Below, piece by piece: positions 1-7,955 of a stretch of DNA of 64,000 nt; position 1 is the first letter of the stretch; each line of letters opens with the position of its first letter. Source of the stretch: a virus; the IMG/VR virus record IMGVR_UViG_3300046809_000224, positions 1-64,000 of that record; one strand, 5' to 3'. The translations under genes were made by a program, and so were the position numbers. The notes beneath the pieces were generated by a model, which saw only the letters and a list, made by a program, of their open reading frames with translations, was not told where the DNA came from and searched no databases.

Positions 1-309
1 TTTCCGTTTCAGTACACGTTCGCCTTCGTCAATATCGGGTTCTTCAACGATGGTGGCGTTCTGTGGATGACTGCTCCGCTCAATTATCCGACTAGCCCGA
101 CAGGTTTAGCAGCGGGTTCCGTTTGGTACAACGGCGGCACCGTCTCTGTGATCCCGGGCATCACCCCTGATCCCCTGGCGCCGCCAGTCTATTTCGGAAC
201 ACTTACCGCTTCAGGACTCCTGGCGCTTGGCGGCGGAAATCTGCCTCTTACCAATCCGGGCTCAACCGGTCAACTCTGGAACAACGGCGGCGTCATCTCG
301 ATCGCCTGA
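1..309 (+). CDS. Tail-fibre-associated protein, 5' end outside window
   Basis: The reading frame is open from the first base, so the start lies outside the window; an internal Met is at base 67. The visible 102 residues are Gly/Asn/Thr-rich and low in charge, as in phage fibre proteins. Two related motifs occur, SVWYNGG and QLWNNGG, the second followed by the C-terminal VISIA. The same W-NNGG ending recurs in the protein at 1038-1253, which suggests a modular C-terminal strand or knob. It sits first in a run of closely spaced fibre genes. The exact role is not recognised. Confidence 0.7.
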   Translation, partial: FPFQYTFAFVNIGFFNDGGVLWMTAPLNYPTSPTGLAAGSVWYNGGTVSVIPGITPDPLAPPVYFGTLTASGLLALGGGNLPLTNPGSTGQLWNNGGVISIA

Positions 310-314
310 CGACA

Positions 315-1037
315 ATGACAATTTTCACGTTCGCGAACAACGTCAACACGACGTTGGCAGGACCGGTCTCGTCCAGCGCTACCACGATAACGCTATCGAA
401 TACCGCGAACCTGCCGGCATCGATTCCTTCTGGACAGGTACTGGTAATCACGCTGAATGACGTCGCTACGCGCCAGAACTATGAGGTGGTGTATGCGACA
501 GCGAGGACCGGATCGACATTAACCGTATTGCGCGGCCAGGAAGGCACGGCAGCGCTTTCGTGGTTGACAGGAGACTACGCCTACAGCCCTCCGACCGCGG
601 GACAGCAATCGTCCTTTGGACAACTGGCGGCAACCAATACATGGTCGGGTCCAAACACGTTCAGTGATCCTGTAGCTGTAGCGGCTGCTTCCTCCGCTGG
701 GCAAGCGGTGAATCTTGGCCAGTTCTCTGCGGACACCACTGGAACAGGTCACCTTGTAATCCCGTGCTCCGTCGCAGGCGCTCTTGTCCCGCTAGTCTTT
801 CAGTGGGGACAGGCCGTCACTAACGCCTCCGGGATTGCCACTCTAACGCTCGATTTGCCGTTCCCAAATGCATTGCTGTCCGGGGTCGCAAACTACGTGA
901 ACAACGGCACAACGGTTACCAACAACCAAGCCTCTTTCTCCAATTCATCAACGAGATTCAACCTGGTGGCCGTAGTTGCGAACAACGGCTCCCCGGTCAA
1001 CCTCGCCCAGGTCAACTTCATGGCGATCGGATATTAA
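315..1037 (+). CDS. Putative tail/fibre structural protein
   Basis: A 240-residue, Thr/Ser/Asn/Ala-rich protein with almost no charged residues, typical of beta-structured phage appendage proteins. The N-terminal 95 residues (FANNVNTTL, a valine-rich centre and VVYATARTGSTLTVLRGQEG) resemble a module often found at the start of phage tail proteins. The C-terminal half has alternating hydrophobic and Asn/Ser residues. It starts 6 bases after the previous gene and its stop directly abuts the next start. Function beyond virion appendage is inferred. Confidence 0.7.
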   Translation: MTIFTFANNVNTTLAGPVSSSATTITLSNTANLPASIPSGQVLVITLNDVATRQNYEVVYATARTGSTLTVLRGQEGTAALSWLTGDYAYSPPTAGQQSSFGQLAATNTWSGPNTFSDPVAVAAASSAGQAVNLGQFSADTTGTGHLVIPCSVAGALVPLVFQWGQAVTNASGIATLTLDLPFPNALLSGVANYVNNGTTVTNNQASFSNSSTRFNLVAVVANNGSPVNLAQVNFMAIGY

Positions 1038-1253
1038 ATGAATCAGGTGTTTGGATTACCTCAACCACTTACCGGTAGCGAGACGGTGACCATCAGGCAA
1101 ACACAGAACGGACAATCCGCCCTCTGCACGATGCCGCTTTCTTCCCTTCTTACGGTCATCACCCTCACCGCTCTCGCTTCCGGCCTGCCGACAACTCGTC
1201 CCTCCGCCTCTGGCGTCGTCTGGAACAACGGCGGCGTAGTCTCAATCTCCTGA
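1038..1253 (+). CDS. Small fibre-associated protein with W-NNGG C-terminus
   Basis: A 71-residue protein whose ATG follows the preceding stop without a gap, so translation is probably coupled. The N-terminal part (GSETVTIRQTQNGQ) resembles short trimeric fibre strands. It ends in VVWNNGGVVSIS, nearly the same ending as the truncated protein at the left edge. It may be a short fibre tip or chaperone-like segment; this is inference from position and the shared motif. Confidence 0.6.
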   Translation: MNQVFGLPQPLTGSETVTIRQTQNGQSALCTMPLSSLLTVITLTALASGLPTTRPSASGVVWNNGGVVSIS

Positions 1254-1263
1254 TTCGAAAACA

Positions 1264-3012
1264 ATGAAGAAAATCCTGATTGCGGCGCTTTTGGCGCCGC
1301 TGGCGGCGCTCGCCCAGACGTACCCTTCTCCCACATTCAACAGCGTCACGCTTCAAAACCCGCTGACGCCGGTCAACGGTGGCACTGGCGTCGCCAACTC
1401 CGGAACGATTACGCTCGGCGGCAATTTCTCGACGACCGGTGGCAATCCGCTCGTACTGAATACGACCGGATCCACCAATATCACGCTGCCGACGAGCGGA
1501 ACCCTGCTCAACAGCTCCAGCGGCGCGACTGCCGGCGCAAACAGCAATATCACCTCGCTTTCCGGGCTCACGACGCCGCTTTCCGTGTCTCAGGGCGGAA
1601 CTGGTTCGTCAACGGCCACCGGCTCTGGCTCGGCAGTTCTCGCGACGAGCCCCACGCTGGTAACGCCCAATCTCGGTACGCCGTCCGCAGTGACGCTGAC
1701 GAATGCCACCGGTCTTCCAGTGTCGACCGGCATCTCCGGTCTCGGAACCGGCGTGGCGGCGGCTCTCACCAATGCGGTGACGGGCAGTGGAAGTCCCGTT
1801 CTGGCAACCTCGCCCACGCTTTCCAATGCCATCGTCGGCACACAATCTGTCGGCAACAACAGCACGCTCGCCGCTAGTACGGGGTTTGTCGCTGCTCACT
1901 CCCCTTGCCCGTCTATCCTGGACTTCGGCGGCAACAAGAGCGGGACGGTCGACAACAGTTCAGCATTTACCGCTGCGCTTTCAGCCAGTCCGACCGGTCG
2001 AGTTTGCGTCTACTTCCCGGCCGGCAAGTATCTGTTCTCGAGCACCATCAATTACACGTTCCCGAACAACACATCGAGCATCACGATTGTTGGCGCCGGC
2101 TCGGACGTGACTGAGCTCACGTTCACGCTGGCAGGATTCCCTGGCATTGCTGTGAACTATCTGGGGCCGCTGAACAGTGCCCACATCCGCGACATGTCCA
2201 TCACGTCGCAGAACGCTGGTGGCGGCACGGCCGGCATCTACCTGAACCAGACGCAAACAACGATTGCCAATCCGGCTAACACCGCGCTCACGGACATCAC
2301 CAACGTCACGATCCGCGGTTCAGACGGCTATGAGGGCACGAACTATTTCAGCGAAGGCGTGCTGGTCAATAGTGTCTCGAACATCAACTTCATCAACGAT
2401 TTCTTCGCAGGCGGTTCAAGCGTACAGGGTGTTGGTGTGCAGCTTGGCGCATCGAGCACGGCGTTGGGTGTTGTCTACAACTTCTTCGGCGTGACCTTCG
2501 ATGGGTACGGCAATGGGATCTATTACGGCGCGTACATCCAGGGCGTAAGCGTCATGTCCAGTAACTTCCTGGACGTGAACGGGATTGTCGCCCCCGGCGG
2601 AAACCTCCCGGGTCTCGATCAGCTGTATGTTGGCGGATCCCAGTTCAATTGCATCAGCAACGGGATTTTGCTTCAGTCGCCGATGAATGCAGTGATGCTG
2701 ATCGGAAACTTCTTCCTCGTCCCGTCGAACGGAGTTGGCATACAGCTGCAGAACTATTCGCAGTTCAGCATCCTTGGCAACACTTTCAACCCAGCTGTTT
2801 TGCCCATCACCAATGCCACGAGCATCGTCATTGGCCCATACACCGCATCGGCGGGCATCATTTCTGGCAACCAGTCATACAAGATGACGCTGGCGGTCAA
2901 CTTGCAGTCGGGATCCCAGTTCGTCAACGTGCAATCGAACTCGTATTCGGGCAATACGACGAACGTGCTCAACAATGGCACGAACAATACGGTCGGCGGC
3001 GGTTCGCAGTAA
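1264..3012 (+). CDS. Tail spike with predicted beta-helix (pectate-lyase-like) body
   Basis: 582 residues. It opens with a signal-peptide-like stretch (MKKILIAALLAPLAALAQ), unusual for a virion protein. Residues about 25-190 are Gly/Thr-rich with a repeated GSGS-VLATSPTL unit. From about 215 the pattern FGGNKSGTVDNSSAFTAAL and FPAGKYLF is the usual beginning of a right-handed parallel beta-helix in phage spikes that bind or degrade surface polysaccharide. The remainder is rich in Asn and short hydrophobic strands ending in NNGTNNTVGGGSQ. It is the last gene of the fibre group. Depolymerase activity is possible but no catalytic residues were assigned. Confidence 0.75.
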   Translation: MKKILIAALLAPLAALAQTYPSPTFNSVTLQNPLTPVNGGTGVANSGTITLGGNFSTTGGNPLVLNTTGSTNITLPTSGTLLNSSSGATAGANSNITSLSGLTTPLSVSQGGTGSSTATGSGSAVLATSPTLVTPNLGTPSAVTLTNATGLPVSTGISGLGTGVAAALTNAVTGSGSPVLATSPTLSNAIVGTQSVGNNSTLAASTGFVAAHSPCPSILDFGGNKSGTVDNSSAFTAALSASPTGRVCVYFPAGKYLFSSTINYTFPNNTSSITIVGAGSDVTELTFTLAGFPGIAVNYLGPLNSAHIRDMSITSQNAGGGTAGIYLNQTQTTIANPANTALTDITNVTIRGSDGYEGTNYFSEGVLVNSVSNINFINDFFAGGSSVQGVGVQLGASSTALGVVYNFFGVTFDGYGNGIYYGAYIQGVSVMSSNFLDVNGIVAPGGNLPGLDQLYVGGSQFNCISNGILLQSPMNAVMLIGNFFLVPSNGVGIQLQNYSQFSILGNTFNPAVLPITNATSIVIGPYTASAGIISGNQSYKMTLAVNLQSGSQFVNVQSNSYSGNTTNVLNNGTNNTVGGGSQ

Positions 3013-3018
3013 TGTGAA

Positions 3019-3040
3019 GAAGTGGCTCATTGGCCACTTC
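3019..3040. terminator. Hairpin between convergent genes
   Basis: An 8-bp perfect stem (GAAGTGGC / GCCACTTC) with a 6-base loop lies between the ends of the rightward spike gene and the leftward DUF2142 gene. It lacks a strong U tract on either side, so termination is likely but unproven. Confidence 0.5.
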
Positions 3041-3068
3041 CAGATCAACGTCGCCTTTCTTCAGCGTG

Positions 3069-4385
3069 CTATAGGTAGTATGTCCAAAGCAGCGTCGATG
3101 CGGTAATCGCGGTGGTAAACGCCACGAATGCGCCGCACGCGGCCAGCCGCCATTCGCCGCGCGGTGTGCCGAGCGCGTAAGCACTTAGGATAGCCGGCCC
3201 GATGAAATATCGGCCTTGGACGCCCAAGATGAATTCGGCCGGCTGATCTGTCCACGTCACGAGCATCGCGAAGAACGTCAGCACAATGGCTATGATTGCG
3301 CAGCCGATCAACAATGCCCTATGCGCAATGGGAGCGCGCCCCACCGATAGCGCCATTGCGGCGACGAGCCCGATCCCACAAACCGGATAGGCGAACTCTG
3401 GAAGCGGGCGATCCAGCCACCCGAGGACGCCGACGAAACTGTGCCAGTAGAAGTAATGGTAGACATGATCGCGCATCGTGTGGGCAAACACCGCAAGGAA
3501 TTGAAGCGGATGCCGCACATACATCGCGATTGCCTGTCCGGTGGTGACTGAGCGCGGCATGCGCATGTCCACGATGTGCGCAGCTACGTATATCCACGCA
3601 AGCGCACCACCTGCGACAGCGACCGCCGCTCCTAGCCATCGCCAGTCCTTTCGCACAAAAAACACAGCGAGCGGCAGCCCGAGCACCGGTAGCAACTGTG
3701 GGCGTGCCGTGACGACCATGAACGTCGACAGCAGAAGCATGACTGCGTGCCACGCGTGGAACGGTCGCCCACGCACCGAGCCGAGCATGAACAGGCTGGA
3801 GGCCAAAATCAGCCAAGCGAAAGACAGGCCGTCCGCTGACGCGCTAGCGATCTGGAACATCGTCATCGGTAACGCGAGCACGCAAACAAGCAATGCATTC
3901 GGTGGCCAGACTGAAAACGCTACGGCGATTATGGAGGCTATCGTCACTAGCGCAGCGGCCCGCGCCAAGCGATAAGATGCGCCGATTGGCAAATCTAGCG
4001 CTTCGCCGATTCGCAACCCAATGGCCTGCGGGAAATATCCCAAAGGGAAATATGGAGCCGCGCCCGCCATGTCAATGAAGATCTCCTGATGGGTCCACCT
4101 GACCGCTGCGGTGTCTCGTGCGAGTTGGGCTGAGAACCGTGCTTTTGGCTTCGCAATCAAAGCCTGAGAAAATTTCAGTTCGTACTGGTGCAGGCCGATA
4201 TCTATCTCACCGCCTGTCGAGTGTCCGTCGACGTTGTGGGCGCTCGAGAGATGGGCTAGGAGATAGGCCCGGTTTATGTGATCGTGCTCATCAGGGGACT
4301 GCAGAGGCGGAATGAGGGACGAAAGAGTGCTGCCTATGGTTACGACGGCGAAGAACACAATCGCCCACTGCTGGATTAAGCGCAT
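3069..4385 (-). CDS. DUF2142-family polytopic membrane protein
   Basis: About 438 residues with many hydrophobic segments. After the first membrane helix comes PPLQSPDEHDHINRAYLLAH, the conserved acidic loop of the DUF2142 family, which resembles GT-C glycosyltransferases. Several more helices follow with short basic loops. Such proteins are found near polysaccharide genes, and in phages they could change host surface glycans; that role is inferred. The ATG at 4385 was chosen because it has a GGGAAA element upstream and avoids overlap with the microprotein at 4441-4611; an ATG at 4403 is the alternative. It is the last gene of the leftward cassette. Confidence 0.7.
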   Translation of the reverse strand: MRLIQQWAIVFFAVVTIGSTLSSLIPPLQSPDEHDHINRAYLLAHLSSAHNVDGHSTGGEIDIGLHQYELKFSQALIAKPKARFSAQLARDTAAVRWTHQEIFIDMAGAAPYFPLGYFPQAIGLRIGEALDLPIGASYRLARAAALVTIASIIAVAFSVWPPNALLVCVLALPMTMFQIASASADGLSFAWLILASSLFMLGSVRGRPFHAWHAVMLLLSTFMVVTARPQLLPVLGLPLAVFFVRKDWRWLGAAVAVAGGALAWIYVAAHIVDMRMPRSVTTGQAIAMYVRHPLQFLAVFAHTMRDHVYHYFYWHSFVGVLGWLDRPLPEFAYPVCGIGLVAAMALSVGRAPIAHRALLIGCAIIAIVLTFFAMLVTWTDQPAEFILGVQGRYFIGPAILSAYALGTPRGEWRLAACGAFVAFTTAITASTLLWTYYL

Positions 4386-4440
4386 ATTCTGTATTTCCCA
4401 CATTATTACGCGCCGAATCCAGAGACCCGACACTCTTATG

Positions 4441-4611
4441 CTATTTGCCAGTTTTAGTGCGCGCAAGGGACAATAGCCAGCCAAAGAAGCCTAGGCGGGT
4501 GTTACGCTTGGGTTGCGATCCGGGCATATCGCAGCCCATCCTCGGCCCCACGCCCTCGCATACGTACTTGCCCACATATCCGCAGTAGCGACATTTCTTC
4601 ACGTTGTCCAT
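4441..4611 (-). CDS. Cys-rich zinc-ribbon-like microprotein
   Basis: A 56-residue frame with a clear GGGGA ribosome binding site 7 bases before its ATG. It begins MDNVKKCRYCGYVGKYVC, giving Cys7, Cys10 and Cys18 with a fourth at 27, compatible with a small metal-binding ribbon, and ends with a hydrophobic stretch (LGFFGWLLSLA) and a basic tail. It lies between the methyltransferase and the DUF2142 gene in the same direction. No family is recognised. The combination suggests a small membrane-associated partner of one of its neighbours. Confidence 0.55.
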   Translation of the reverse strand: MDNVKKCRYCGYVGKYVCEGVGPRMGCDMPGSQPKRNTRLGFFGWLLSLARTKTGK

Positions 4612-4703
4612 GCGTATTCCCCAATGTCATAGCGGCGGCATCTGGCAACCGACCAGCCAAGTTGATTCCTAGCGCGGCAAATGTGCAACGGCGGTCCAAC
4701 GGC

Positions 4704-5639
4704 TTATGCAGGATATGCAGTGGTCACGATCGACATGGGATCGGCGTCCCACTGCAGACTGGTGTCTCCAATCTTGCGGATCAGGCAAACGCTCATCAGA
4801 TATCCCGTTTCCTTCGAAAGGAAAGTTGCTGGATTGTTGATCTGCGTTTCAGGGATGATCGTCGCAGGCTCGGCGTGCTCACTGGCTATAACTTCGAAAC
4901 CGCTGTAGCGGTTAAAGATGCCATGCCAACCGAACTTGGAAAACCGATAGAAGTCCCACGGCGCATCGTGAACAGGCCAAGCCTGATGTGAATGGATAAA
5001 CGCGATACCGCCTTGCTTCATCACCGCATTCAGTTCGACCGCCGCCTTCCACGGCATGAGCAGGTGCTCAAACGTCGATATGGAAAACACGAAATCGAAA
5101 TGGTTCGCCGGTAGGTGGCGGGACATGAAATGCGCGTCCCCGACGACGTCCACATTGTCGCCGGAGGCAATGTCAAACCCCGTGTACTTGGCGTTCGATG
5201 GCACTCGATCGGTTTTTGCGTTTCCGCTGCGCTTGCGCGAACCGACCTCAAGAACGGTCGGCTCCGAAGCTTCATTCATCAACCTGAAAAACTCAAGTTC
5301 CGCAGCCGATGCCTCGCGCCGCTGGTATTCGTATTGGATGCGGGCAGGATCGCTGACGAGGTACTCACGGTCGCCATCGTCCAGTAAAAGTTGAACGGAT
5401 CCATACCAGTCGGATCGGGTCGGCTTCACCTCACATGTCAAGCGGAATCCCCATTTTTCGGCAGCATCACCAAACGGGGCAATCAGATCTGGGCGAAGGA
5501 CCGTTTCTACTTTGGGAATGAAGCGTTCCCCATCAATAACGACCTGAATGCCGCCGCCTGGATGTCCGAAGCCGGAAAACCAACCTTCGCATAGAACTTT
5601 CGATTGAAAGGTGCGAAGTCGATCAATTGCATGTTTCAC
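4704..5639 (-). CDS. SAM-dependent methyltransferase (class I, methyltransferase-11-like)
   Basis: About 311 residues from a GTG at 5639, preceded by AGAGG and by a TAGAAT -10-like element at 5683-5688. An upstream ATG at 5774 would overlap the previous gene. The C-terminal 190 residues hold a Rossmann-type core: TVLEVGSRKRSG (motif I region), GDNVDVVGDAH, then HFDFVFSISTFEHL and a late PWDFYRFSKFGW segment. This pattern is common in methyltransferases of O-antigen or surface-glycan clusters. The N-terminal 100 residues are unassigned. The substrate is unknown; a glycan next to a DUF2142 protein is the natural guess. Confidence 0.75.
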   Translation of the reverse strand: MKHAIDRLRTFQSKVLCEGWFSGFGHPGGGIQVVIDGERFIPKVETVLRPDLIAPFGDAAEKWGFRLTCEVKPTRSDWYGSVQLLLDDGDREYLVSDPARIQYEYQRREASAAELEFFRLMNEASEPTVLEVGSRKRSGNAKTDRVPSNAKYTGFDIASGDNVDVVGDAHFMSRHLPANHFDFVFSISTFEHLLMPWKAAVELNAVMKQGGIAFIHSHQAWPVHDAPWDFYRFSKFGWHGIFNRYSGFEVIASEHAEPATIIPETQINNPATFLSKETGYLMSVCLIRKIGDTSLQWDADPMSIVTTAYPA

Positions 5640-5727
5640 TGTTTGTCTGCCTCTGGTTATCACAGCATCCCTCAGGCGTTGGATTCTAGCCCATAACCCG
5701 TGGTTTATCGACAGCGCACTCGGCCCC

Positions 5728-6513
5728 TCAGCGCGACGGCACGTTAGAAGCATCTCCCATGGCGTCGACGACAAGCGGCGCGATGACTATGAGTTCCTGT
5801 CGGGATTTGAACGTCTGTAATTCTTCGTCTTGCAATGTGCATGTCGCGTCCATATGCGATCGCCAATCAGGCAACAACGAAATTGCGGCATAGTTATCAA
5901 TCACTGGCACGTCGTAAGTTGCACCAGCCACTTTGATGGCGGCGACGTACTCGGCCGTGAACGGATGATCGCTGTCGCACGTTGGCGACGGAGTCTCAAG
6001 AACTGGTCTTCTGCCTGCGTCGCGCACGGTCTGAATGGCTTGTGCGAGGTAACCGGAGAAATCGGATACTGTTTCGCCGCCGTATTGCTCGTTCAGGCCG
6101 TAGCTAATCACGACGATGGTCGATTGCGTCGACGCAAGTCGCTGAGCAAATGGAGCCCCGCCGCCGTCCATGCCGTCGAGCAGGTTCATCAGGCTCGCGG
6201 CACGCCCGCCCGTCGCGCGGTTTGCGACCGTTATGCCGATATCGTTAAATTGCTTCTGCAGCGCGTCTTGAAGGCTTGCCGATGCGGGCTTAACGATAGT
6301 CGGCATTCCGAGTGCTCCGTAGTCAGAGAGACCCATCGCCACGTCATCACCGAATACGTCGATCGGAACGACGGGCGCCGATGCGGGGGATGCGGGCAGG
6401 ATCGGCGCTGGAATAACAGGCTTGGCAGCTACCGTGTCAGCGGGGTTCCCACTTCCACCACACGCTGCCAAACAAGCGGTCAGGGCTGCGATTAGCCCTC
6501 TTCTCCATCGGAC
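5728..6513 (-). CDS. SGNH/GDSL-hydrolase-like lipoprotein, start and active site degenerate
   Basis: The frame encodes a lipoprotein signal (RWRRGLIAALTACLAAC) with an LAAC lipobox, a Pro/Ala-rich linker, and a 200-residue domain with SGNH-like blocks: FGDDVAMG at the position of GDS, NRATGGRAAS, and SYGLNEQYG at the position of GxND. The nucleophilic Ser is Asp here and no DxxH is visible near the C-terminus, so it may be inactive. No ATG, GTG or TTG lies just upstream in frame. The listed start is the Val codon before the signal; an ATC overlapping the previous stop follows a GGAGAAGAGG element. It may be a decaying gene. Confidence 0.5.
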   Translation of the reverse strand, partial: VRWRRGLIAALTACLAACGGSGNPADTVAAKPVIPAPILPASPASAPVVPIDVFGDDVAMGLSDYGALGMPTIVKPASASLQDALQKQFNDIGITVANRATGGRAASLMNLLDGMDGGGAPFAQRLASTQSTIVVISYGLNEQYGGETVSDFSGYLAQAIQTVRDAGRRPVLETPSPTCDSDHPFTAEYVAAIKVAGATYDVPVIDNYAAISLLPDWRSHMDATCTLQDEELQTFKSRQELIVIAPLVVDAMGDASNVPSR

Positions 6514-6773
6514 GCCTGCCGCACGTGTGCGCCGAACGTCTCCATGAACTGCAGCACACGATTGAATTCTTCTTCCGTCAAAGCCATGCGAGCCGCGCCG
6601 ACGAACGCAACGTGCGGTCCCATCTTCCGCGGTTCCTTGCCGCCCGTATATTTGCGCCACTGCTGATCGCTCCCCAGCCAGAACGCCTCGGCCATCTCCT
6701 TCCCGGTCGCATTGCGACGGCGCTTGAGCTCCGCCAGGTCTTCTGTCGATGGTTCGTTGAATTGGATTGGCAT
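6492..6773 (-). CDS. Small predicted helix-turn-helix DNA-binding protein
   Basis: 93 residues, first gene of the leftward cassette. The segment DLAELKRRRNATGKEMAEAF followed by QWRKYTGGKEPRKMG has the spacing of an XRE-type helix-turn-helix (scaffold helix, turn, recognition helix with W-R-Y), followed by an acidic C-terminal helix. The ATG is preceded by AGAAGA. It lies about 100 bp downstream of a good promoter whose spacer contains the palindrome CCCTAGGG, so autoregulation is plausible. It was called by pattern only. Confidence 0.6.
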   Translation of the reverse strand: MPIQFNEPSTEDLAELKRRRNATGKEMAEAFWLGSDQQWRKYTGGKEPRKMGPHVAFVGAARMALTEEEFNRVLQFMETFGAHVRQASDGEEG

Positions 6774-6875
6774 GTCTTCTGGGCAGTGCGCGTTCGACGC
6801 GCGTGCGAAAGCTGATTTTCATTGGATCGTCCTATCGGGTTGTTCGGGTCGCGCGGTGCGCTACCTCTGGAACGT

Positions 6876-6905
6876 ATATTAGCCCCCTAGGGTTTATCCC
6901 GTCAA
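6876..6905 (-). promoter_or_regulatory. Promoter of the leftward conversion cassette
   Basis: Reading leftward: TTGACG, an 18-base spacer, then TAATAT. The spacer contains the 8-bp palindrome CCCTAGGG, a possible operator for the downstream HTH protein. No phage early or late promoter is needed for this cassette, as expected of genes expressed in the lysogen. Confidence 0.6.
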
Positions 6906-6934
6906 GTGCCTGAGTGTGAAATTTTTGCGGCAAT

Positions 6935-6965
6935 GAAAAAGCCGCCGAGCTTTCGCAGGGCGGCT
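6935..6965 (-). terminator. Intrinsic terminator after the toxin-antitoxin operon
   Basis: In the leftward direction GCCGCC, a 12-base loop and GGCGGC are followed by five T residues. It separates the toxin-antitoxin-membrane operon from the next leftward promoter. Confidence 0.75.
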
Positions 6966-7023
6966 GTCTTACGCCGATCGCGCCGATGATACCGTAGGCA
7001 TTGAGATGTCGATTCAGAAATCC

Positions 7024-7278
7024 TTATTCTTCATCGGGACTCGCTTTCCGATCGTAGCTGTCACTTTGCGATTCGGATATCAAGCGGAACTTGCGTCGCC
7101 TCTCGAATTGATCCCGCACGCGATCGCTAGATCGGACCACGGCAGCCAACGACTCAAGCAACTCTCCTTCTCTCTCTGACAGCCGCCTGATCTCCCGTCG
7201 CTGCAGGATCAATACAGCAAGCAGTGCAATGACCAATGCTACGAGGGCGATGTAAACGGCCATCATGGTAGTCGACAC
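7024..7278 (-). CDS. Small single-pass membrane protein with coiled coil
   Basis: 84 residues: residues 5-26 are a continuous hydrophobic helix, followed by a basic stop-transfer (QRREIRR) and a Leu/Glu/Arg-rich helix likely to form a coiled coil, then a polar tail. It starts 2 bases beyond the antitoxin stop behind GAGGGTG, so it is co-translated with the toxin-antitoxin pair. The topology resembles an inner-membrane spanin, but orientation and operon argue for a role tied to the TA module. No family is recognised. Confidence 0.65.
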   Translation of the reverse strand: MSTTMMAVYIALVALVIALLAVLILQRREIRRLSEREGELLESLAAVVRSSDRVRDQFERRRKFRLISESQSDSYDRKASPDEE

Positions 7279-7280
7279 CC

Positions 7281-7577
7281 TCAGCTTGCATGCTCAGGCG
7301 TCACGCTTAATCTTACGCCCAGCGCATGAAGCACCTTAAGTACGGTGTCATACCGCGGCTTGGCTCCTGGCGCCAGCGCTTTGTACAGGCTCTCGCGCCC
7401 TAAGCCGGCATCGGCCGCAACCTTGGCCATACCGCGCGCCTTGGCGACATCGGCGATTGCCGCAAGCAGAAGTTCGGGATCGCCTTCCTCAAGCACGGCA
7501 TTGATGTATTCGGAGATCGTTTCCTCGCTATCGAGGTAGTCCGATGCGTCGAACCGAGAGACTTTGATCTGATTCAT
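7281..7577 (-). CDS. higA: Antitoxin of a HigBA-type module (addiction-module antidote family)
   Basis: 98 residues with the family pattern YLDSEETISEYINA near the N-terminus, then EEGDPELLLAAIADVAKARG and an XRE helix-turn-helix (MAKVAADAGLGRESLYKAL, PRYDTVLKVLHALG). This is the downstream-antidote type in which the toxin gene comes first. It would neutralise the toxin and repress the shared promoter, which carries a palindrome. It lies 25 bp after the toxin gene. Confidence 0.85.
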   Translation of the reverse strand: MNQIKVSRFDASDYLDSEETISEYINAVLEEGDPELLLAAIADVAKARGMAKVAADAGLGRESLYKALAPGAKPRYDTVLKVLHALGVRLSVTPEHAS

Positions 7578-7602
7578 TTCTCACTCCTATGAGAAAGGGC
7601 TA

Positions 7603-7899
7603 TCAGCCCTGTATCTGCTTCCACATCGCTTTGGCGCGCTGGATATCAGCTTTTTGCGTGGACTTGTCGCCACCACACAGCAGCAGATAAACGACGCGAC
7701 CTTCGCGAGCGAAGTAAACGCGATAGCCGGGGCCGAAGTCGATCTTCAGTTCCGACACACCATCAACCAGCACCTTGTATTCACCGAAGTTGCCCAGCTC
7801 CGCACGACGGATGCGAGCGACGATCTTCGCGCGCGCCTTGAGGTCGTTCAGGCCGCTGAGCCATTCGCTGAATTCGTAGGTTTGGTTGATCGTGTTCAT
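7603..7899 (-). CDS. higB: Toxin of a HigB/RelE-ParE-type module
   Basis: 98 residues from the ATG at 7899; this start was chosen because promoter and operator lie directly before it. Family features are FSEWLSGLNDLKARAKIVARIRRAELG, then SELKIDFGPGYRVYF and a C-terminal VYLLLCGGDKSTQ with a terminal basic helix. Members are ribosome-dependent mRNA endonucleases. It is first in a three-gene leftward operon in the lysis region, consistent with expression in the lysogen for phage stabilisation or defence. Confidence 0.85.
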   Translation of the reverse strand: MNTINQTYEFSEWLSGLNDLKARAKIVARIRRAELGNFGEYKVLVDGVSELKIDFGPGYRVYFAREGRVVYLLLCGGDKSTQKADIQRAKAMWKQIQG

Positions 7900-7906
7900 G
7901 TGAGAT

Positions 7907-7934
7907 ATTGTATCCGAACGGATACGGAAAGCAA
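7907..7934 (-). promoter_or_regulatory. Toxin-antitoxin promoter with embedded operator
   Basis: Leftward TTGCTT, 16 bases, TACAAT, ending 8 bp before the toxin start codon. The perfect palindrome GTATCCG-AA-CGGATAC (7910-7925) fills the spacer and overlaps the -10, so binding by the antitoxin would block polymerase. Confidence 0.75.
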
Positions 7935-7955
7935 GCATTTTATAACACGACCAAC

